A stretch of 64,000 nt of DNA from Gaoshiqia sp050298035 (GTDB lineage Bacteria; Bacteroidota; Bacteroidia; Bacteroidales; Prolixibacteraceae): contig JBNKTK010000003.1 of assembly GCA_050298035.1 (NCBI GenBank), positions 1 to 64,000 on the forward strand, written 5' to 3'. The notes below the pieces were generated by a model. The model did not search any database and was not told where the DNA came from. It worked only from the letters and a program-made list of their open reading frames with translations. A program made the translations under genes and the position numbers. Of the stretch, positions 7,332 through 17,305 are shown piece after piece; position 1 is the first letter of the stretch, and each line of letters opens with the position of its first letter.

Positions 7332-8450
7332 ATGAAATTTCGAAAACTTATGTGGATAGTATATGTGTTCTTGGTGGCTCTCCTGGTTATTTTTCTTGCC
7401 ATTGAGTTGAACCCTTCATTCGGAAAGAAACCGCAAGGTGCGCGGCTAGCCCGGATGGAACAGTCTCCGAATTACCGTGATGGGAAATTCCAGAACCCGG
7501 TTGAAACGGTCGTGCAGTCAGATGACATCCCTTTTGTTAAGGTGATGCGGGAGATTCTGTTTGAGGAGGGGGATCGGGTGCCGGCAGGCCAAATTGTGGT
7601 CGACCCGGTTCATCCTGAAAAATTTTCAACAAAAACAGATGCAGCAAGGATTACATGGTTTGGTCATTCAACTGTTTTCATCGAGGTGGCCGGGAAGAAC
7701 ATCCTTATTGATCCGGTGTTCAGTAAAAGGGTTTCGCCTTTCTCGTTTTTCGGAACCAAGTCCTTTGAATACACTCAGAATTATACATTGACGGATCTGC
7801 CAACACCTGACTTGGTGCTGATTTCTCACGATCATTACGATCATCTGGATTATAATGTCATCAAGCAATTGAAAGATACCAATGTTCCCTTTGTTACCGC
7901 TCTTGGGGTAGGGAGCCATTTGGAATATTGGGGGATTGCATCGGAACGGATTACCGAACTTGATTGGTGGGAAGGCTACGAATTTGCCGATGTGCTGAAA
8001 TTCACAGCTGCGCCTGCCCGCCATTTTACCGGGCGTGGGCTGAATAACCGGTTTACCACGTTGTGGGCCTCGTGGGTGATCGAAAGCTCCGGCGAACGCT
8101 TGTTCTTCGGGGCCGATTCTGGTTACTTCCCCGGCTTTGCGGAGATAGGGGAGAAGTTCGGCCCGTTTGACCTGGTCATGCTCGAGTGCGGGCAGTACAG
8201 CCGTTACTGGCCTTCCATCCATATGTCGCCCGAAGAAACGTTTCAGGCCGCAAAAGATTTAAACGCAAACACGTTGATGCCCATCCACTGGGCAAAGTTT
8301 AAACTTAGCATCCATCCCTGGAAAGAGCCGGTCGAGCGTTTATTGAAAGCAGCAGAACAGGATTCGCTGCCGGTTGTCACCCCGCGGATTGGCCAGTCGT
8401 TCACTATTAATCCAGAGCTGCCAGTATCCAGATGGTGGCGTGGGGCTTGA
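7332..8450 (+). CDS. MBL-fold metallo-hydrolase (NAPE-PLD/UlaG-like)
   Basis: A 372-residue protein with an N-terminal hydrophobic segment (residues 8-27) that probably anchors it in the inner membrane. The metallo-beta-lactamase core follows: ITWFGHSTVFIEVAGKNILIDPV, the binuclear metal motif HDHYDHLD (His166-His171), AARHFTGRG and a distal GADSGY and MPIHWAKF. This order matches the NAPE-phospholipase D/RomA-like branch, whose members hydrolyse phosphodiester or lactone bonds; the substrate here is unknown. Length is normal for the family. It stands alone and converges on the large ABC gene. Confidence 0.8.
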   Translation: MKFRKLMWIVYVFLVALLVIFLAIELNPSFGKKPQGARLARMEQSPNYRDGKFQNPVETVVQSDDIPFVKVMREILFEEGDRVPAGQIVVDPVHPEKFSTKTDAARITWFGHSTVFIEVAGKNILIDPVFSKRVSPFSFFGTKSFEYTQNYTLTDLPTPDLVLISHDHYDHLDYNVIKQLKDTNVPFVTALGVGSHLEYWGIASERITELDWWEGYEFADVLKFTAAPARHFTGRGLNNRFTTLWASWVIESSGERLFFGADSGYFPGFAEIGEKFGPFDLVMLECGQYSRYWPSIHMSPEETFQAAKDLNANTLMPIHWAKFKLSIHPWKEPVERLLKAAEQDSLPVVTPRIGQSFTINPELPVSRWWRGA

Positions 8451-8505
8451 GAGAATTTTCTGGAGAAACGAGTAACGCAACCTGTCAGGTCAGTTGTTTT
8501 CTCGG

Positions 8506-11500
8506 TTACACCTTCCGTTTCTTTTTCCGGTCGCCTTTCATGAACGACATCGGATTGTAGAAAATCCGGTCGCGCATTTCAGCCTGACGGATCAGCCTCC
8601 AGCGTTCAATATAGGTCAGCCCTTTGCGTAGTAGGTCAAAGTATAGTGCCACGGCAAGAAATGCGGTGAACAGCCACATGAAAATAATATTGAATACGGG
8701 TGTCTCAATCTTCATTTTCCCGATGTATTTGTAGGCAGAATAGAAGTGTGCCCTTCCCGAGTTTAAAACCGGCCGCCTGTAAATAGGCTCATCGCCCTGG
8801 TAAATGTGGTTGTTTGAGATATATAGTTTGTGAAGCGAATATTTGTCGCGGACAAGTGCCTCAAGTTTTCTATTGGTGTATTTGTTTTTGAAATCCAATA
8901 ACTCTTGCTGGTTGTCACCAAACCTTGCCAAAAGTTCGTCGTGTTTTTTATCCAGGATCAGGGTGGCTTTCTCGTACCTGTCGTGGTAGGCTGCTTTAGC
9001 CTGTTCAAGGTAATTTGCCAATAATTTGTTGTAATGCGGGTTGTAGAGTGGCTCTCCAAGCTGGTTTATAGCCAGTATTGTTGAATCAATAGTTGGTTTG
9101 ACTGCCTCCACTAAATCGTGAAACGAATTGGTCAATAATGGCCCCAGCAGCTTGGCTTCTTCGAGTTCGTTTTCCTTCAGAAAGTTTTGATGTGCTTTAA
9201 AGTACCGTTCAACCTCGGGCAGGAAATAATAGGCTTTAAAGCCGAGTTCATTTTTGTTAAGCTCTTCGGTGAAGATGTTTTCCCGGTAACTGTTGTTTTT
9301 ATATTCATTAACAGCAAGCGCTTCGTACGACCAGCGCGAGATCATGAGATCACCGATCAGGGGTGTTTTGTTGTAGCTGCTGAGTGAATAGTGCATTTTG
9401 TTGAAATCGACGATTACCCCGCTAAGTAACAGTTGGGGCACAAGCAACAGGGGGATCATGATGTAGATGGCCACTGCCGAATCGAGCCCGGCCGACAGGT
9501 TGAGTCCGAGTAAATTGGCAAAGCAGGCCGTTGAGAACAAGATAGCCCAGGTTGAAAGGGTCAGGTGATGGATTTCGAGCATGTAATGTCCAATCAATAC
9601 GAATGACAAAACCTGGATGGCCGAAATTACAAACAACATCAATATTTTGGAGGCAAAGTAGGCACCCCGGCTCAGGTTCAGGAACTCTTCGCGCTTGCGT
9701 ATTTTGCGGTCTTTAAAAATTTCCTCGGCGCTAATGCTAAGCCCGATAAAAAGTGCTACTACCACGCTCATGAACAGGAAAGCCGGAATGTTATCGTTTT
9801 CACTGAAGATGTAACGGCCCTCGTTGGAAAACTTGGAGAAGAACCCAAGTATAACGGCCAGTATTGGCGCTTCAAGTAGGGCAATTCCAAGGTACTGTTT
9901 GTTTGATCGTTTGCTGGCGAAGTCTCTTTTAATGAATAGTTTTAATTGCTTAAACCAGGTTGGCGTTTTAAAAATGACCTCCGGGAATTTTTCTTCTTTT
10001 ACAGGGTTTGACCGCATAAAGTCGACAACGCGGGGCTCAACTTTTTCCTGGTAGCTCTGGTACCATTCTTCCGGCGAAGTTTTTCGGCGGCGGATGCTTT
10101 TTCCGAACGGGTCGACCATGCGCGATTCAATAATCCGCAGCGGTTGTTCGGTTTTTACATTACCGCAGCTCATGCACTCGCTTTCATCCGGGTTGATGTA
10201 GTTGGCCTGGTGCTTGAAGTAGGTAATGGCTTCCATGGGGTTGCCAAAAAACACCACGCGCCCGCCTTTGTCCATCACGATCATGCGATCGAAAAGTTTG
10301 TAGATGTCGCTTGAGGGTTGGTGGATGTTTGCAAACACCAGCCGGCCCTTCAGACACTGGCGTTTGAGCAGGTACATAACTTTCTCCGAATCTGCCGATG
10401 ACAGTCCCGAGGTGGGCTCGTCAACGAACAGGATGGATGGTTCGCGCATCAACTCCAGGGCGATATTCAGGCGCTTCCGTTGTCCACCACTAAGGATTTT
10501 TTTCATCGGGTTCCCAACCACAAGGTCACGTGCTTCAACAAGGTCGAAATCAACCAACGCTTGTTGGATGATGTCCTCAATTTGTTCATCACCCATGTTG
10601 CCGAAGCAGAAGCGGGCATTGAACTCAAGGTTCTGGTAAACGGTCAATTCTTCCAACAGTAAATCATCCTGTGGAACATATCCGATAACCCCTTTCAGTA
10701 TTTCTTCATTCTTCGGGTCATGTAAATTGTACCCGTTTATGGTTATTTTTCCGCTGCTGGGCTTAAGCTTTCCGTTTAGTACGTTCAGTAAAGTTGTTTT
10801 TCCAACACCGCTACCGCCCAGGATGCCAACCAGATCACCCGAGCGCTCCTGGAAACTTAGCGGATGGAGGCCGTAAACACGTTTGCTGAAGCGGTATTCG
10901 ATATTTTCGGCATTGAATACAATCCGGGCTTTCCCTTTTTCCTGTATAAATCGGGTCATTACACTACTGTAATAAATCGGAATGATACGGGATGTTTTCA
11001 GGATTCCCCCCGGGGGGAAAATATAAAGCCGGTGCTGGGCAAGCCGGTGACCGTTTAGGTACATGTTCCTTGGCCCCCAGTATTTTAAGAACAGGGTATT
11101 GGTGCTGTTTATCCGGATCAGTTCCAGTTCTACCTGCTGGTTCTCGCGGTAAAGGTGTTTGATTACCTTGTCGTGGTATTCTTGTTCGCCATTTACAACA
11201 AACAGGCAGCTTTTGTCCTTGACTTTATCAATTGAGAAGAGGGTGAACCGGTAAAGGTTGTCGTATTCACGGGGATCGATTTTTAGCCCTTGAGCGACTA
11301 CGTTGACCATTTTCAGGTCGTCAAAATTCAACCCTTCCGATTTGTTGATAAAATTGAGCAACTGGGAAACGATCATGAACCGGGTATTCAGGTCAAAATG
11401 ATCAACAATCCCGCTACAAATGTCGTTAAGGTATTTTTTGTTGATGAAGCGTTGTCCTTCTCCTTCGTTTTCGTATAAGATTTCGCGGTGATCGACATGG

Positions 11501-11673
11501 TAATAATTCACGTAATATTGGTAGAGTCCCATATATTTCTCCGCCAACTCCCTGCTGAAATTCTCTTTCAGGTACGATTCCACCAAAGCCATACTTTCCG
11601 GTGATAATTTGTTCCGGAAGTCAGTTATGATGGCAAAGAGCTTAATAAGTGTTTCAATTATACCTTCGTACAT
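8506..11673 (-). CDS. Large ABCG-like ABC transporter, fused ATPase and permease
   Basis: A 1055-residue single-chain half-transporter with the nucleotide-binding domain before the membrane domain, as in the ABCG/White group. The first 250 residues are an unrecognised soluble region with a helical start. Walker A is GGSGVGKTT (about residue 285), the signature is LSGGQRKRLNIALE (about 395), and Walker B is ILFVDEPTSGLSS (about 414). A cysteine pair, CMSCGN, follows. The ABC-2 type membrane segments start near residue 590 (about five), then come a large non-membrane loop of some 250 residues and a final helix near the C-terminus. The substrate is unknown. No partner subunit is adjacent. Confidence 0.8.
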   Translation of the reverse strand: MYEGIIETLIKLFAIITDFRNKLSPESMALVESYLKENFSRELAEKYMGLYQYYVNYYHVDHREILYENEGEGQRFINKKYLNDICSGIVDHFDLNTRFMIVSQLLNFINKSEGLNFDDLKMVNVVAQGLKIDPREYDNLYRFTLFSIDKVKDKSCLFVVNGEQEYHDKVIKHLYRENQQVELELIRINSTNTLFLKYWGPRNMYLNGHRLAQHRLYIFPPGGILKTSRIIPIYYSSVMTRFIQEKGKARIVFNAENIEYRFSKRVYGLHPLSFQERSGDLVGILGGSGVGKTTLLNVLNGKLKPSSGKITINGYNLHDPKNEEILKGVIGYVPQDDLLLEELTVYQNLEFNARFCFGNMGDEQIEDIIQQALVDFDLVEARDLVVGNPMKKILSGGQRKRLNIALELMREPSILFVDEPTSGLSSADSEKVMYLLKRQCLKGRLVFANIHQPSSDIYKLFDRMIVMDKGGRVVFFGNPMEAITYFKHQANYINPDESECMSCGNVKTEQPLRIIESRMVDPFGKSIRRRKTSPEEWYQSYQEKVEPRVVDFMRSNPVKEEKFPEVIFKTPTWFKQLKLFIKRDFASKRSNKQYLGIALLEAPILAVILGFFSKFSNEGRYIFSENDNIPAFLFMSVVVALFIGLSISAEEIFKDRKIRKREEFLNLSRGAYFASKILMLFVISAIQVLSFVLIGHYMLEIHHLTLSTWAILFSTACFANLLGLNLSAGLDSAVAIYIMIPLLLVPQLLLSGVIVDFNKMHYSLSSYNKTPLIGDLMISRWSYEALAVNEYKNNSYRENIFTEELNKNELGFKAYYFLPEVERYFKAHQNFLKENELEEAKLLGPLLTNSFHDLVEAVKPTIDSTILAINQLGEPLYNPHYNKLLANYLEQAKAAYHDRYEKATLILDKKHDELLARFGDNQQELLDFKNKYTNRKLEALVRDKYSLHKLYISNNHIYQGDEPIYRRPVLNSGRAHFYSAYKYIGKMKIETPVFNIIFMWLFTAFLAVALYFDLLRKGLTYIERWRLIRQAEMRDRIFYNPMSFMKGDRKKKRKV

Positions 11674-11832
11674 CTGCCGCTTGTTTCCCGATTATCCCGG
11701 CCTTGATTTACTGAACTGAAAAGGGACAATCATCTATCGATTAATAAAAGAGAACAGTTATAAAAAACGGGTTTCTGTATCCGGTCTGAGGCGGCTACAA
11801 AAACCCGTTCCACTAAAATGTGTCAGAAGTTT

Positions 11833-12660
11833 TTATTGAACATGACGTTCCCGGATTTTTGTCACGGTTTCAGTCAGGGCAATGACTTGTTTTTCAGTCA
11901 TTGATGTTGTTCCTTCTTCCATTGCATAAACAGCGTTGATGCTTTTAATATCTTCTGAAACTTCTTTCAGTAATTCGGAATCACCAAGTTTTTCAATCAT
12001 TTTCTCAAGATCGGCCAACGGTTCTTTCTGGAACAGGATTGCCTCAATGATTTTGGGATTTTGGAATGTATTTTCAGAAATGTGTGTCGTCAGGTAAAGT
12101 CCTTCAATTACGGTTCCTGTCAATACCAGGTATGACATTTCAGTCCTTCCTTGTTGGTTCAGATATGAATAGGCATTTTGGAACATCCCGGTTACAATTT
12201 CAACCAGTTTGTCTTTGTTGTCCATGTTTGCCTCAATCTGGTCGGCCAGGTCCTGATCAAAAGCAGCCGTGAAATCCAATTCACGAACCAAAGTTTCGCT
12301 TGCATCAAAATAGCTTTGTATATCAGACTTTTGATTGTAGGTGGTTGCGTAAGCCAGATCCGCTGTGTAGATACCCAGGTTTACAGCCTTGCTTTTTTCG
12401 GCAAAATAGCTTTCGGCCTTAGCTGGGTCGTTTGCAATACCAACGATGTAACTTGCTTCAATTTCATTCAGCATATTGGTTACTTCAAAAGCTGAAGGTA
12501 ATGGATAAGCATATTCTTCAATTTCTTTTTTGATGGTTTCTTCTGCAACTTGTGCACCTTCTTTTTTAGGGCTTTTGCCAGTGCATGATGAAAGACCGGC
12601 TGTTAATAAGCCTGTTGCGATGGCCAGAGAAACGAATTTGTATGCTTTTGTTGTTCTCAT
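11833..12660 (-). CDS. Lipoprotein of unknown function
   Basis: A 275-residue product starting at the ATG at 12660 (MRTTKAYKF), which places a lipobox (LSSC) about 25 residues in; the upstream in-frame ATG at 12702 would bury the signal. The mature part is almost all helical and acidic, with motifs VTNMLNEIEASYIVGIANDP, NLGIYTADLAYATTYNQ and LVLTGTVIEGLYLTTH. This looks like a conserved Bacteroidota lipoprotein family without known function; no catalytic motif is seen. It is probably anchored in the periplasm and transcribed alone. Confidence 0.65.
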   Translation of the reverse strand: MRTTKAYKFVSLAIATGLLTAGLSSCTGKSPKKEGAQVAEETIKKEIEEYAYPLPSAFEVTNMLNEIEASYIVGIANDPAKAESYFAEKSKAVNLGIYTADLAYATTYNQKSDIQSYFDASETLVRELDFTAAFDQDLADQIEANMDNKDKLVEIVTGMFQNAYSYLNQQGRTEMSYLVLTGTVIEGLYLTTHISENTFQNPKIIEAILFQKEPLADLEKMIEKLGDSELLKEVSEDIKSINAVYAMEEGTTSMTEKQVIALTETVTKIRERHVQ

Positions 12661-12936
12661 TTGTGTTTTTTTTATTATTAATCTTTTAGTAGAATTTCTC
12701 ACTCAAAAACACTCACAACCGGACACATTGATACAAAAAATGAATTCAGTCAGGTGTTAGCTAATTTTTAGCTAAAATAATATAAAAATGTTGGTGCCAA
12801 TGAAAAATGAAAATGATTTTTTCAGAAAGTTATTGTCATGAATGCCGTCCTTCTAAGCTTTTGAAGGAGATTGAAATTACTTATCGGCAGGAAGTCATAC
12901 ATTCAAAATTGAAAGAAACGGTATTTAATTCCAGTG

Positions 12937-13554
12937 CTATTTCGAGCTGATCAACCGGATGAATTCTTCCCGCGTGGCGACACGTTCGAATGCACCTGTG
13001 AAGTCCGAAGTTGTGGTAATCGAGTGCTGTTTCTGTACTCCTCGCATTTGCATGCAAAGATGTTGTGCTTCAATGACAACAGCTACGCCAAGCGGATTCA
13101 ATGTGTTCTGGATGCACTCCTTGATTTGTGTCGTAAGTCTTTCCTGTACCTGCAACCGCCGGGCAAAGGCGTCAACCACCCGTGCAACTTTGCTGAGTCC
13201 GGTAATGTATCCGTTTGGAATATACGCAACGTGTGCTTTCCCAATAAACGGGAGCATGTGGTGCTCGCACATCGAGTAGATTTCAATGTCTTTGACAATG
13301 ACCATTTGGCGGTAATCCTGCTTGAACATGGCGGCACGTAGCATGGCCTCCGGGTCTTGGTCGTAACCCTGAAGCAGAAATTGCATGGCCTTGGCAACGC
13401 GCAACGGGGTTTGAGTCAGACCTTCGCGCTGAACATCTTCGCCTAATAATTCCAGAATATTAGCGTAATGTTCGCTTATTTTGTTTGTTGTTTCATGATC
13501 AAAACGGTCAATTCGCTGATAGCTCCCTTGTTCGCTGTTGAAAGAATGTTCCAT
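12937..13554 (-). CDS. folE: GTP cyclohydrolase I
   Basis: A 205-residue cytoplasmic enzyme that converts GTP to 7,8-dihydroneopterin triphosphate, the first step to tetrahydrofolate and related pterins. The family's zinc ligands are present with the right spacing: Cys96 and His99 in MCEHHMLPF, and Cys167 in EAQHLCMQMRG. Also visible are EGLTQTPLRVAKA, GKAHVAYIPNGYITGLSKVARVV and the C-terminal RGVQKQHS. Length and motif order fit the classical FolE (type IA), which forms a homodecamer. It is transcribed alone, leftwards, from the region shared with hldD. Confidence 0.95.
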   Translation of the reverse strand: MEHSFNSEQGSYQRIDRFDHETTNKISEHYANILELLGEDVQREGLTQTPLRVAKAMQFLLQGYDQDPEAMLRAAMFKQDYRQMVIVKDIEIYSMCEHHMLPFIGKAHVAYIPNGYITGLSKVARVVDAFARRLQVQERLTTQIKECIQNTLNPLGVAVVIEAQHLCMQMRGVQKQHSITTTSDFTGAFERVATREEFIRLISSK

Positions 13555-13917
13555 TAATTAAATAATTATCGGATAAAAAATCACCGCACTAAATAATTGA
13601 CAAAGGTAAAAACTAAATTTTACTATCAATCCCAAAATGTAGCCAATATACTTGAACCTCGTGGTATTGTTTTGAAATTTAGTATGTTGGCCGTTTTTTT
13701 GCTTTTATTGTATTGAGGTGTTTATAAATGTACGGTAAGCTTTTGATAAAATGGTTTTTTCAAAGCGTTTAATTAATTAATTTTGCGTCCTTCGGAGCTG
13801 AACTGTCAGTTGTCGGGTGATGAGAAAAAATCTTAAAATTTTTTCACTGAAAACAATATTCATATGATATTTCAGTTGTAGTTGTTGAATGCCAGAACGC
13901 CGAATAATTCACTTTGT
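13555..13917. other. 363-base divergent intergenic region
   Basis: No gene is seen between the divergent folE and hldD. It is AT-rich. A Bacteroidota -7 element, TAATTTTG, at 13778-13785 faces hldD and would leave a leader of about 125 bases. Confidence 0.5.
13778..13785 (+). promoter_or_regulatory. Candidate -7 element for hldD
   Basis: TAATTTTG matches the Bacteroidota primary-sigma -7 consensus TAnnTTTG. No good TTTG-type -33 element lies at the usual distance, so this is a moderate-confidence call. Confidence 0.35.
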
Positions 13918-14883
13918 ATGATTGTAATAACCGGAGCCGCGGGTTTTATTGGAAGTTACATGGTTGGTAAGCTTAACCGTGAAAATTATCAAGACCTTGT
14001 ATTGGTTGATAAGTTCGATGACCCGCTCAAGATTTCGAATTATATTTCGAAGACATATTCTTCACTAATTGACAGGGATTCGTTTTTTGCATGGTTAGCA
14101 GAAAATTACCGATCAGTGCAATGCATCATTCATCTTGGGGCCCGTACCGATACAATCGGTCAGGAGCCTGAGGTTTACCAGCAACTCAACTTCGATTACT
14201 CAAAACGGATATGGAAAAGCTGTATTGAATATGGTTTGCCTTTGATTTATGCTTCTTCGGCTTCAACCTACGGCGATGGCTCTTTCGGATTTGATGACGA
14301 TCATAAAAAAATAAACCAGTACCAGCCCTTGAATTTGTATGCTCGCTCAAAACATGATTTTGACTGTTGGGCGCTTTTGCAGGCAGAACAACCATATTTT
14401 TGGGCCGGTTTGAAATTCTTCAATGTTTTTGGCCCGAATGAATATCATAAAGGCCGGATGGCTTCGGTTGTTTATCAGGCCTTTAATCGGATATCAACTA
14501 ATAGGCGAATGGATTTGTTCCGCTCTCATCGTCCTGATTTTAAAGACGGACATCAGTCGCGGGATTTCATCTACGTGGAAGATGTAGCTAAAGTAATCCT
14601 GCATTTTATGCACAACCGGAAACATTCGGGAATCTACAACGTGGGAACAGGTGTTGCCCGGACTTACCTTGATCTGGCTAAAGCTGTTTTCAGTGCAATG
14701 GAAATACCTGAAAAAATTGGTTTTGTTGAAACCCCGTTGGATATCAGAGAGAAGTATCAATATTACACATGTGCCGACATTTCCAAACTTAGGGCTACTG
14801 GTTACAGCGATGAATTTTTGAGCCTTGAGGATGCAGTTGCCGAATATGTTCACTCATTTCTGGCAGCCGAATACTGTTATTGA
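13918..14883 (+). CDS. hldD: ADP-L-glycero-D-manno-heptose-6-epimerase
   Basis: A 321-residue short-chain-dehydrogenase-fold epimerase that makes ADP-L-glycero-D-manno-heptose for the lipopolysaccharide inner core. The ATG at 13918 (MIVITGAAGFIGS) puts the Rossmann NADP motif at the very N-terminus, as usual for HldD; an upstream in-frame TTG at 13882 adds unrelated residues. Other landmarks are HLGARTDT, YASSASTYGDG, the catalytic YARSKHDFD (Tyr and Lys), FFNVFGPNEYHKGRMASV and RDFIYVEDV. The last four are strongly typical of HldD/RfaD. Other heptose genes are not in the window. Confidence 0.92.
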   Translation: MIVITGAAGFIGSYMVGKLNRENYQDLVLVDKFDDPLKISNYISKTYSSLIDRDSFFAWLAENYRSVQCIIHLGARTDTIGQEPEVYQQLNFDYSKRIWKSCIEYGLPLIYASSASTYGDGSFGFDDDHKKINQYQPLNLYARSKHDFDCWALLQAEQPYFWAGLKFFNVFGPNEYHKGRMASVVYQAFNRISTNRRMDLFRSHRPDFKDGHQSRDFIYVEDVAKVILHFMHNRKHSGIYNVGTGVARTYLDLAKAVFSAMEIPEKIGFVETPLDIREKYQYYTCADISKLRATGYSDEFLSLEDAVAEYVHSFLAAEYCY

Positions 14884-14920
14884 TTTCCCAGTCTGCACCG
14901 AAATAATATTACAGACGAGA

Positions 14921-15688
14921 TTAATTGTCTCGTGTAAATACCCAGTTGCTACCTTTGCTCAAGCGATTGTTGTAGTAATATCCTTCCAGATCGAAAGCTT
15001 TTAAGTCTTCCGGGTTTGAAATATTATTCTCGACAATAAAGCGGCTCATCAGCCCCCTGGCTTTTTTTGCGAAAAATGAAATGATTTTATAATCACCGTT
15101 TTTTGAATCTTTAAAAACAGGATTGATAATCTCCCCGTCAATTTTTTTTGTGTTAATCGCTTTGAAGTATTCCTGCGATGCGAGGTTGATCAAAATTCCA
15201 CCGGTTTCTTTTATTTCCGAGTTGATTGTTTGGGTGATCTTTTCTTCCCAAAACTGGTAAAGGTTGGCTTGTTGACCAATTTTTAGTTTTGTCCCCATCT
15301 CTAACCGGTATGGCTGTATCAGGTCCAGCGGTTTTAAAATACCGTACAAGCCTGATAAGATTCTGATTTTATCCTGTACAACTTCAAATTGTTTTGCTGA
15401 AAACGAGCTTGCCTGAAGTCCTTCGTAAACGTCACCGTTAAAAGCCAGGATCGCTTGTTTCGCATTCCCCGGAGTAAACGGAGTGTGCCACATCAGGTTT
15501 CGTTCTGTATTTAAGGTCGCCAGTTTATCGGAGATGCCCATCAGTTCGGCCAGATCGGCTGGTGCTAATTGGCGCAGGATTGTATTGATTTTTTCTGCTT
15601 CATTTAAAAAAGCAGGAATTGAAAATTTATTTGTTGTCGGTTTGGAATCAAAGTCAAGCGATTTGGCCGGAGAAATAACAGCAATCAT
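14921..15688 (-). CDS. yaaA: Peroxide-stress protein YaaA (DUF328)
   Basis: A 255-residue cytoplasmic protein of the YaaA/DUF328 family, which in Escherichia coli limits intracellular free iron and oxidative damage during peroxide stress. Typical motifs are ISPAKSLDF at the start, MWHTPFTPGNAKQAILAFNGDVYEGL, LSGLYGILKPLDLIQPYRLEMGTKL, LINLASQEYFKA and FFAKKARGLMSRFI. The ATG at 15688 fits the family start; an upstream TTG at 15712 was set aside. It lies 51 bases after rlmD on the same strand, so the two are probably co-transcribed. Confidence 0.92.
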   Translation of the reverse strand: MIAVISPAKSLDFDSKPTTNKFSIPAFLNEAEKINTILRQLAPADLAELMGISDKLATLNTERNLMWHTPFTPGNAKQAILAFNGDVYEGLQASSFSAKQFEVVQDKIRILSGLYGILKPLDLIQPYRLEMGTKLKIGQQANLYQFWEEKITQTINSEIKETGGILINLASQEYFKAINTKKIDGEIINPVFKDSKNGDYKIISFFAKKARGLMSRFIVENNISNPEDLKAFDLEGYYYNNRLSKGSNWVFTRDN

Positions 15689-15739
15689 AACATTGTATTT
15701 TTCTTTTGACAAACAATCCTGCTATTTAAAAGTTTAGTT

Positions 15740-17149
15740 CTACCTCCGGACAAGTTGCACGACATTTTCTACATGATGTGTATGCGGGAACATGTCGACC
15801 GGCTGGATTTTTGTCACCTTGTATTGTTCGTCCATTAATGCTAAATCGCGGGCTTGTGTGGCCGGATTACAGCTGACATATACAACCCGTTTGGGAGATG
15901 CTGAAAGTATCGTTGTGATTACATCTTCGTGCATGCCGGCACGTGGTGGGTCGGAGATGATCACATCCGGCTGTCCATGGGTTTGTATGAATTCTTCATT
16001 CAGTACATTCTTCATGTCACCGGCAAAAAAGATGGTGTTTCCAATCTTGTTCAGTTCCGAATTGATGTGGGCATCTTCAATGGCTTCCGGAACATATTCA
16101 ATACCAACAACCTTTTGAGCTTTCGATGCCACGAAATTGGCAATCGTCCCGGTGCCTGTGTATAAATCGTAAACGACCTCGTTGCCGGTCAATTCAGCAA
16201 AGTCACGTGCCACTTTGTAAAGTTCGTAAGCTTGTTTTGAGTTTGTCTGGTAAAAACTTTTGGGGCCGATTTTGAACCGAAGCCCTTCCATTTCTTCAAA
16301 AATATGATCGCACCCTTTGAAAACCAGGATGTCCTGATCGGTTATTGTGTCGTTTGCTTTTGAATTGATCACGTACATGATCGAGGTCAGTTCCGGAAAT
16401 TCATCCCCGATAGATTGAAGCAGTGCTTCCCGCTTGGTTTTATCTTCGTAAAAGAAAGAGACTATCAGCATGTTTTCGCCGGTTGAGGCTGTGCGGACAA
16501 TCATATTCCTCAGAAAACCTTCCTGGTTGCGGATGTCAAAAAAATCAAGTTTGTTTTCCAGCGCATAGTTCCGGATAAAATTCCGAAGTTTATTTGACGG
16601 CTCTGGTTGCAGCCAGCATTTGTTGATGTCGATGATTTTATCGAACAGCCCCGGGATATGGAACCCAAGCGCGTTCATCTGTTCAATTTCCATCTCCTGG
16701 CCAATTTCTTCCGGGGTTAGCCAGCGTTTGTTCGAAAAGCTGAACTCCAGTTTGTTCCGATAAAACGTATTTTCTTTCGATCGAAGTATTGGCGAAATTT
16801 CAGGCAACTCAATTCGTCCCAGGCGGCGCAACTGGTCAGCTACTTGTTTTTGTTTGTAGTAAAGCTGTTTTTCGTACGGGAGGTATTGCCATTTACAACC
16901 ACCGCAAACGCCAAAGTGCTCACAAAAAGCGTCAATCCGGTCAGCTGATTTCTCAACGAGATTAACGACCCTTGCTTCCTGGTAACTCTTGCGTTTTTTG
17001 GTTACCTGTAAGTCAACCACATCTCCGGGGATTACATGTGTTGTAAATATGACCATGTCTTCAACCCGGGCAATGGCTTTCCCTTCGGCACCGATGTCCG
17101 TAATTTTTACGCTTTCGTAAAAAGGCTTATTTCTGCGGCTTCTTCCCAT
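15740..17149 (-). CDS. rlmD: 23S rRNA (uracil-5-)-methyltransferase, RlmD/RumA family
   Basis: A 469-residue SAM-dependent methyltransferase that makes m5U in 23S rRNA. It has an N-terminal TRAM domain (about 1-75), an iron-sulfur motif with cysteines in CEHFGVCGGCKWQ, the SAM site VYDLYTGTGTIANFVA, the motif SDPPRAGMH and the catalytic cysteine in VSCNPATQARDL. The start at 17149 (MGRSRRNK) gives the usual basic N-terminus; the frame runs further upstream to 17254 without homology-like sequence. Whether it targets U1939 or U747 cannot be told by eye. It is divergent from the ABC-F gene. Confidence 0.9.
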   Translation of the reverse strand: MGRSRRNKPFYESVKITDIGAEGKAIARVEDMVIFTTHVIPGDVVDLQVTKKRKSYQEARVVNLVEKSADRIDAFCEHFGVCGGCKWQYLPYEKQLYYKQKQVADQLRRLGRIELPEISPILRSKENTFYRNKLEFSFSNKRWLTPEEIGQEMEIEQMNALGFHIPGLFDKIIDINKCWLQPEPSNKLRNFIRNYALENKLDFFDIRNQEGFLRNMIVRTASTGENMLIVSFFYEDKTKREALLQSIGDEFPELTSIMYVINSKANDTITDQDILVFKGCDHIFEEMEGLRFKIGPKSFYQTNSKQAYELYKVARDFAELTGNEVVYDLYTGTGTIANFVASKAQKVVGIEYVPEAIEDAHINSELNKIGNTIFFAGDMKNVLNEEFIQTHGQPDVIISDPPRAGMHEDVITTILSASPKRVVYVSCNPATQARDLALMDEQYKVTKIQPVDMFPHTHHVENVVQLVRR

Positions 17150-17305
17150 CTCAATAAAAAATTTTTGCAAAAATAGGAAATTGAATCGTTTTTCATTTGT
17201 ATAAAAGCAGTGGTGACGTTTGTTTTTTCTAAATGATTGTCGTTCGGTGCACACTGTCTGATTTCTTCAGGATTCTGCTATCTTTGCAGCTCAATTTCTT
17301 TTATT

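Noticed and set aside
7668..8222. Minus-strand frame of 184 codons opposite the MBL-fold gene
   Set aside because: Antisense of a gene with an intact HxHxDH motif; its translation has no recognisable features.
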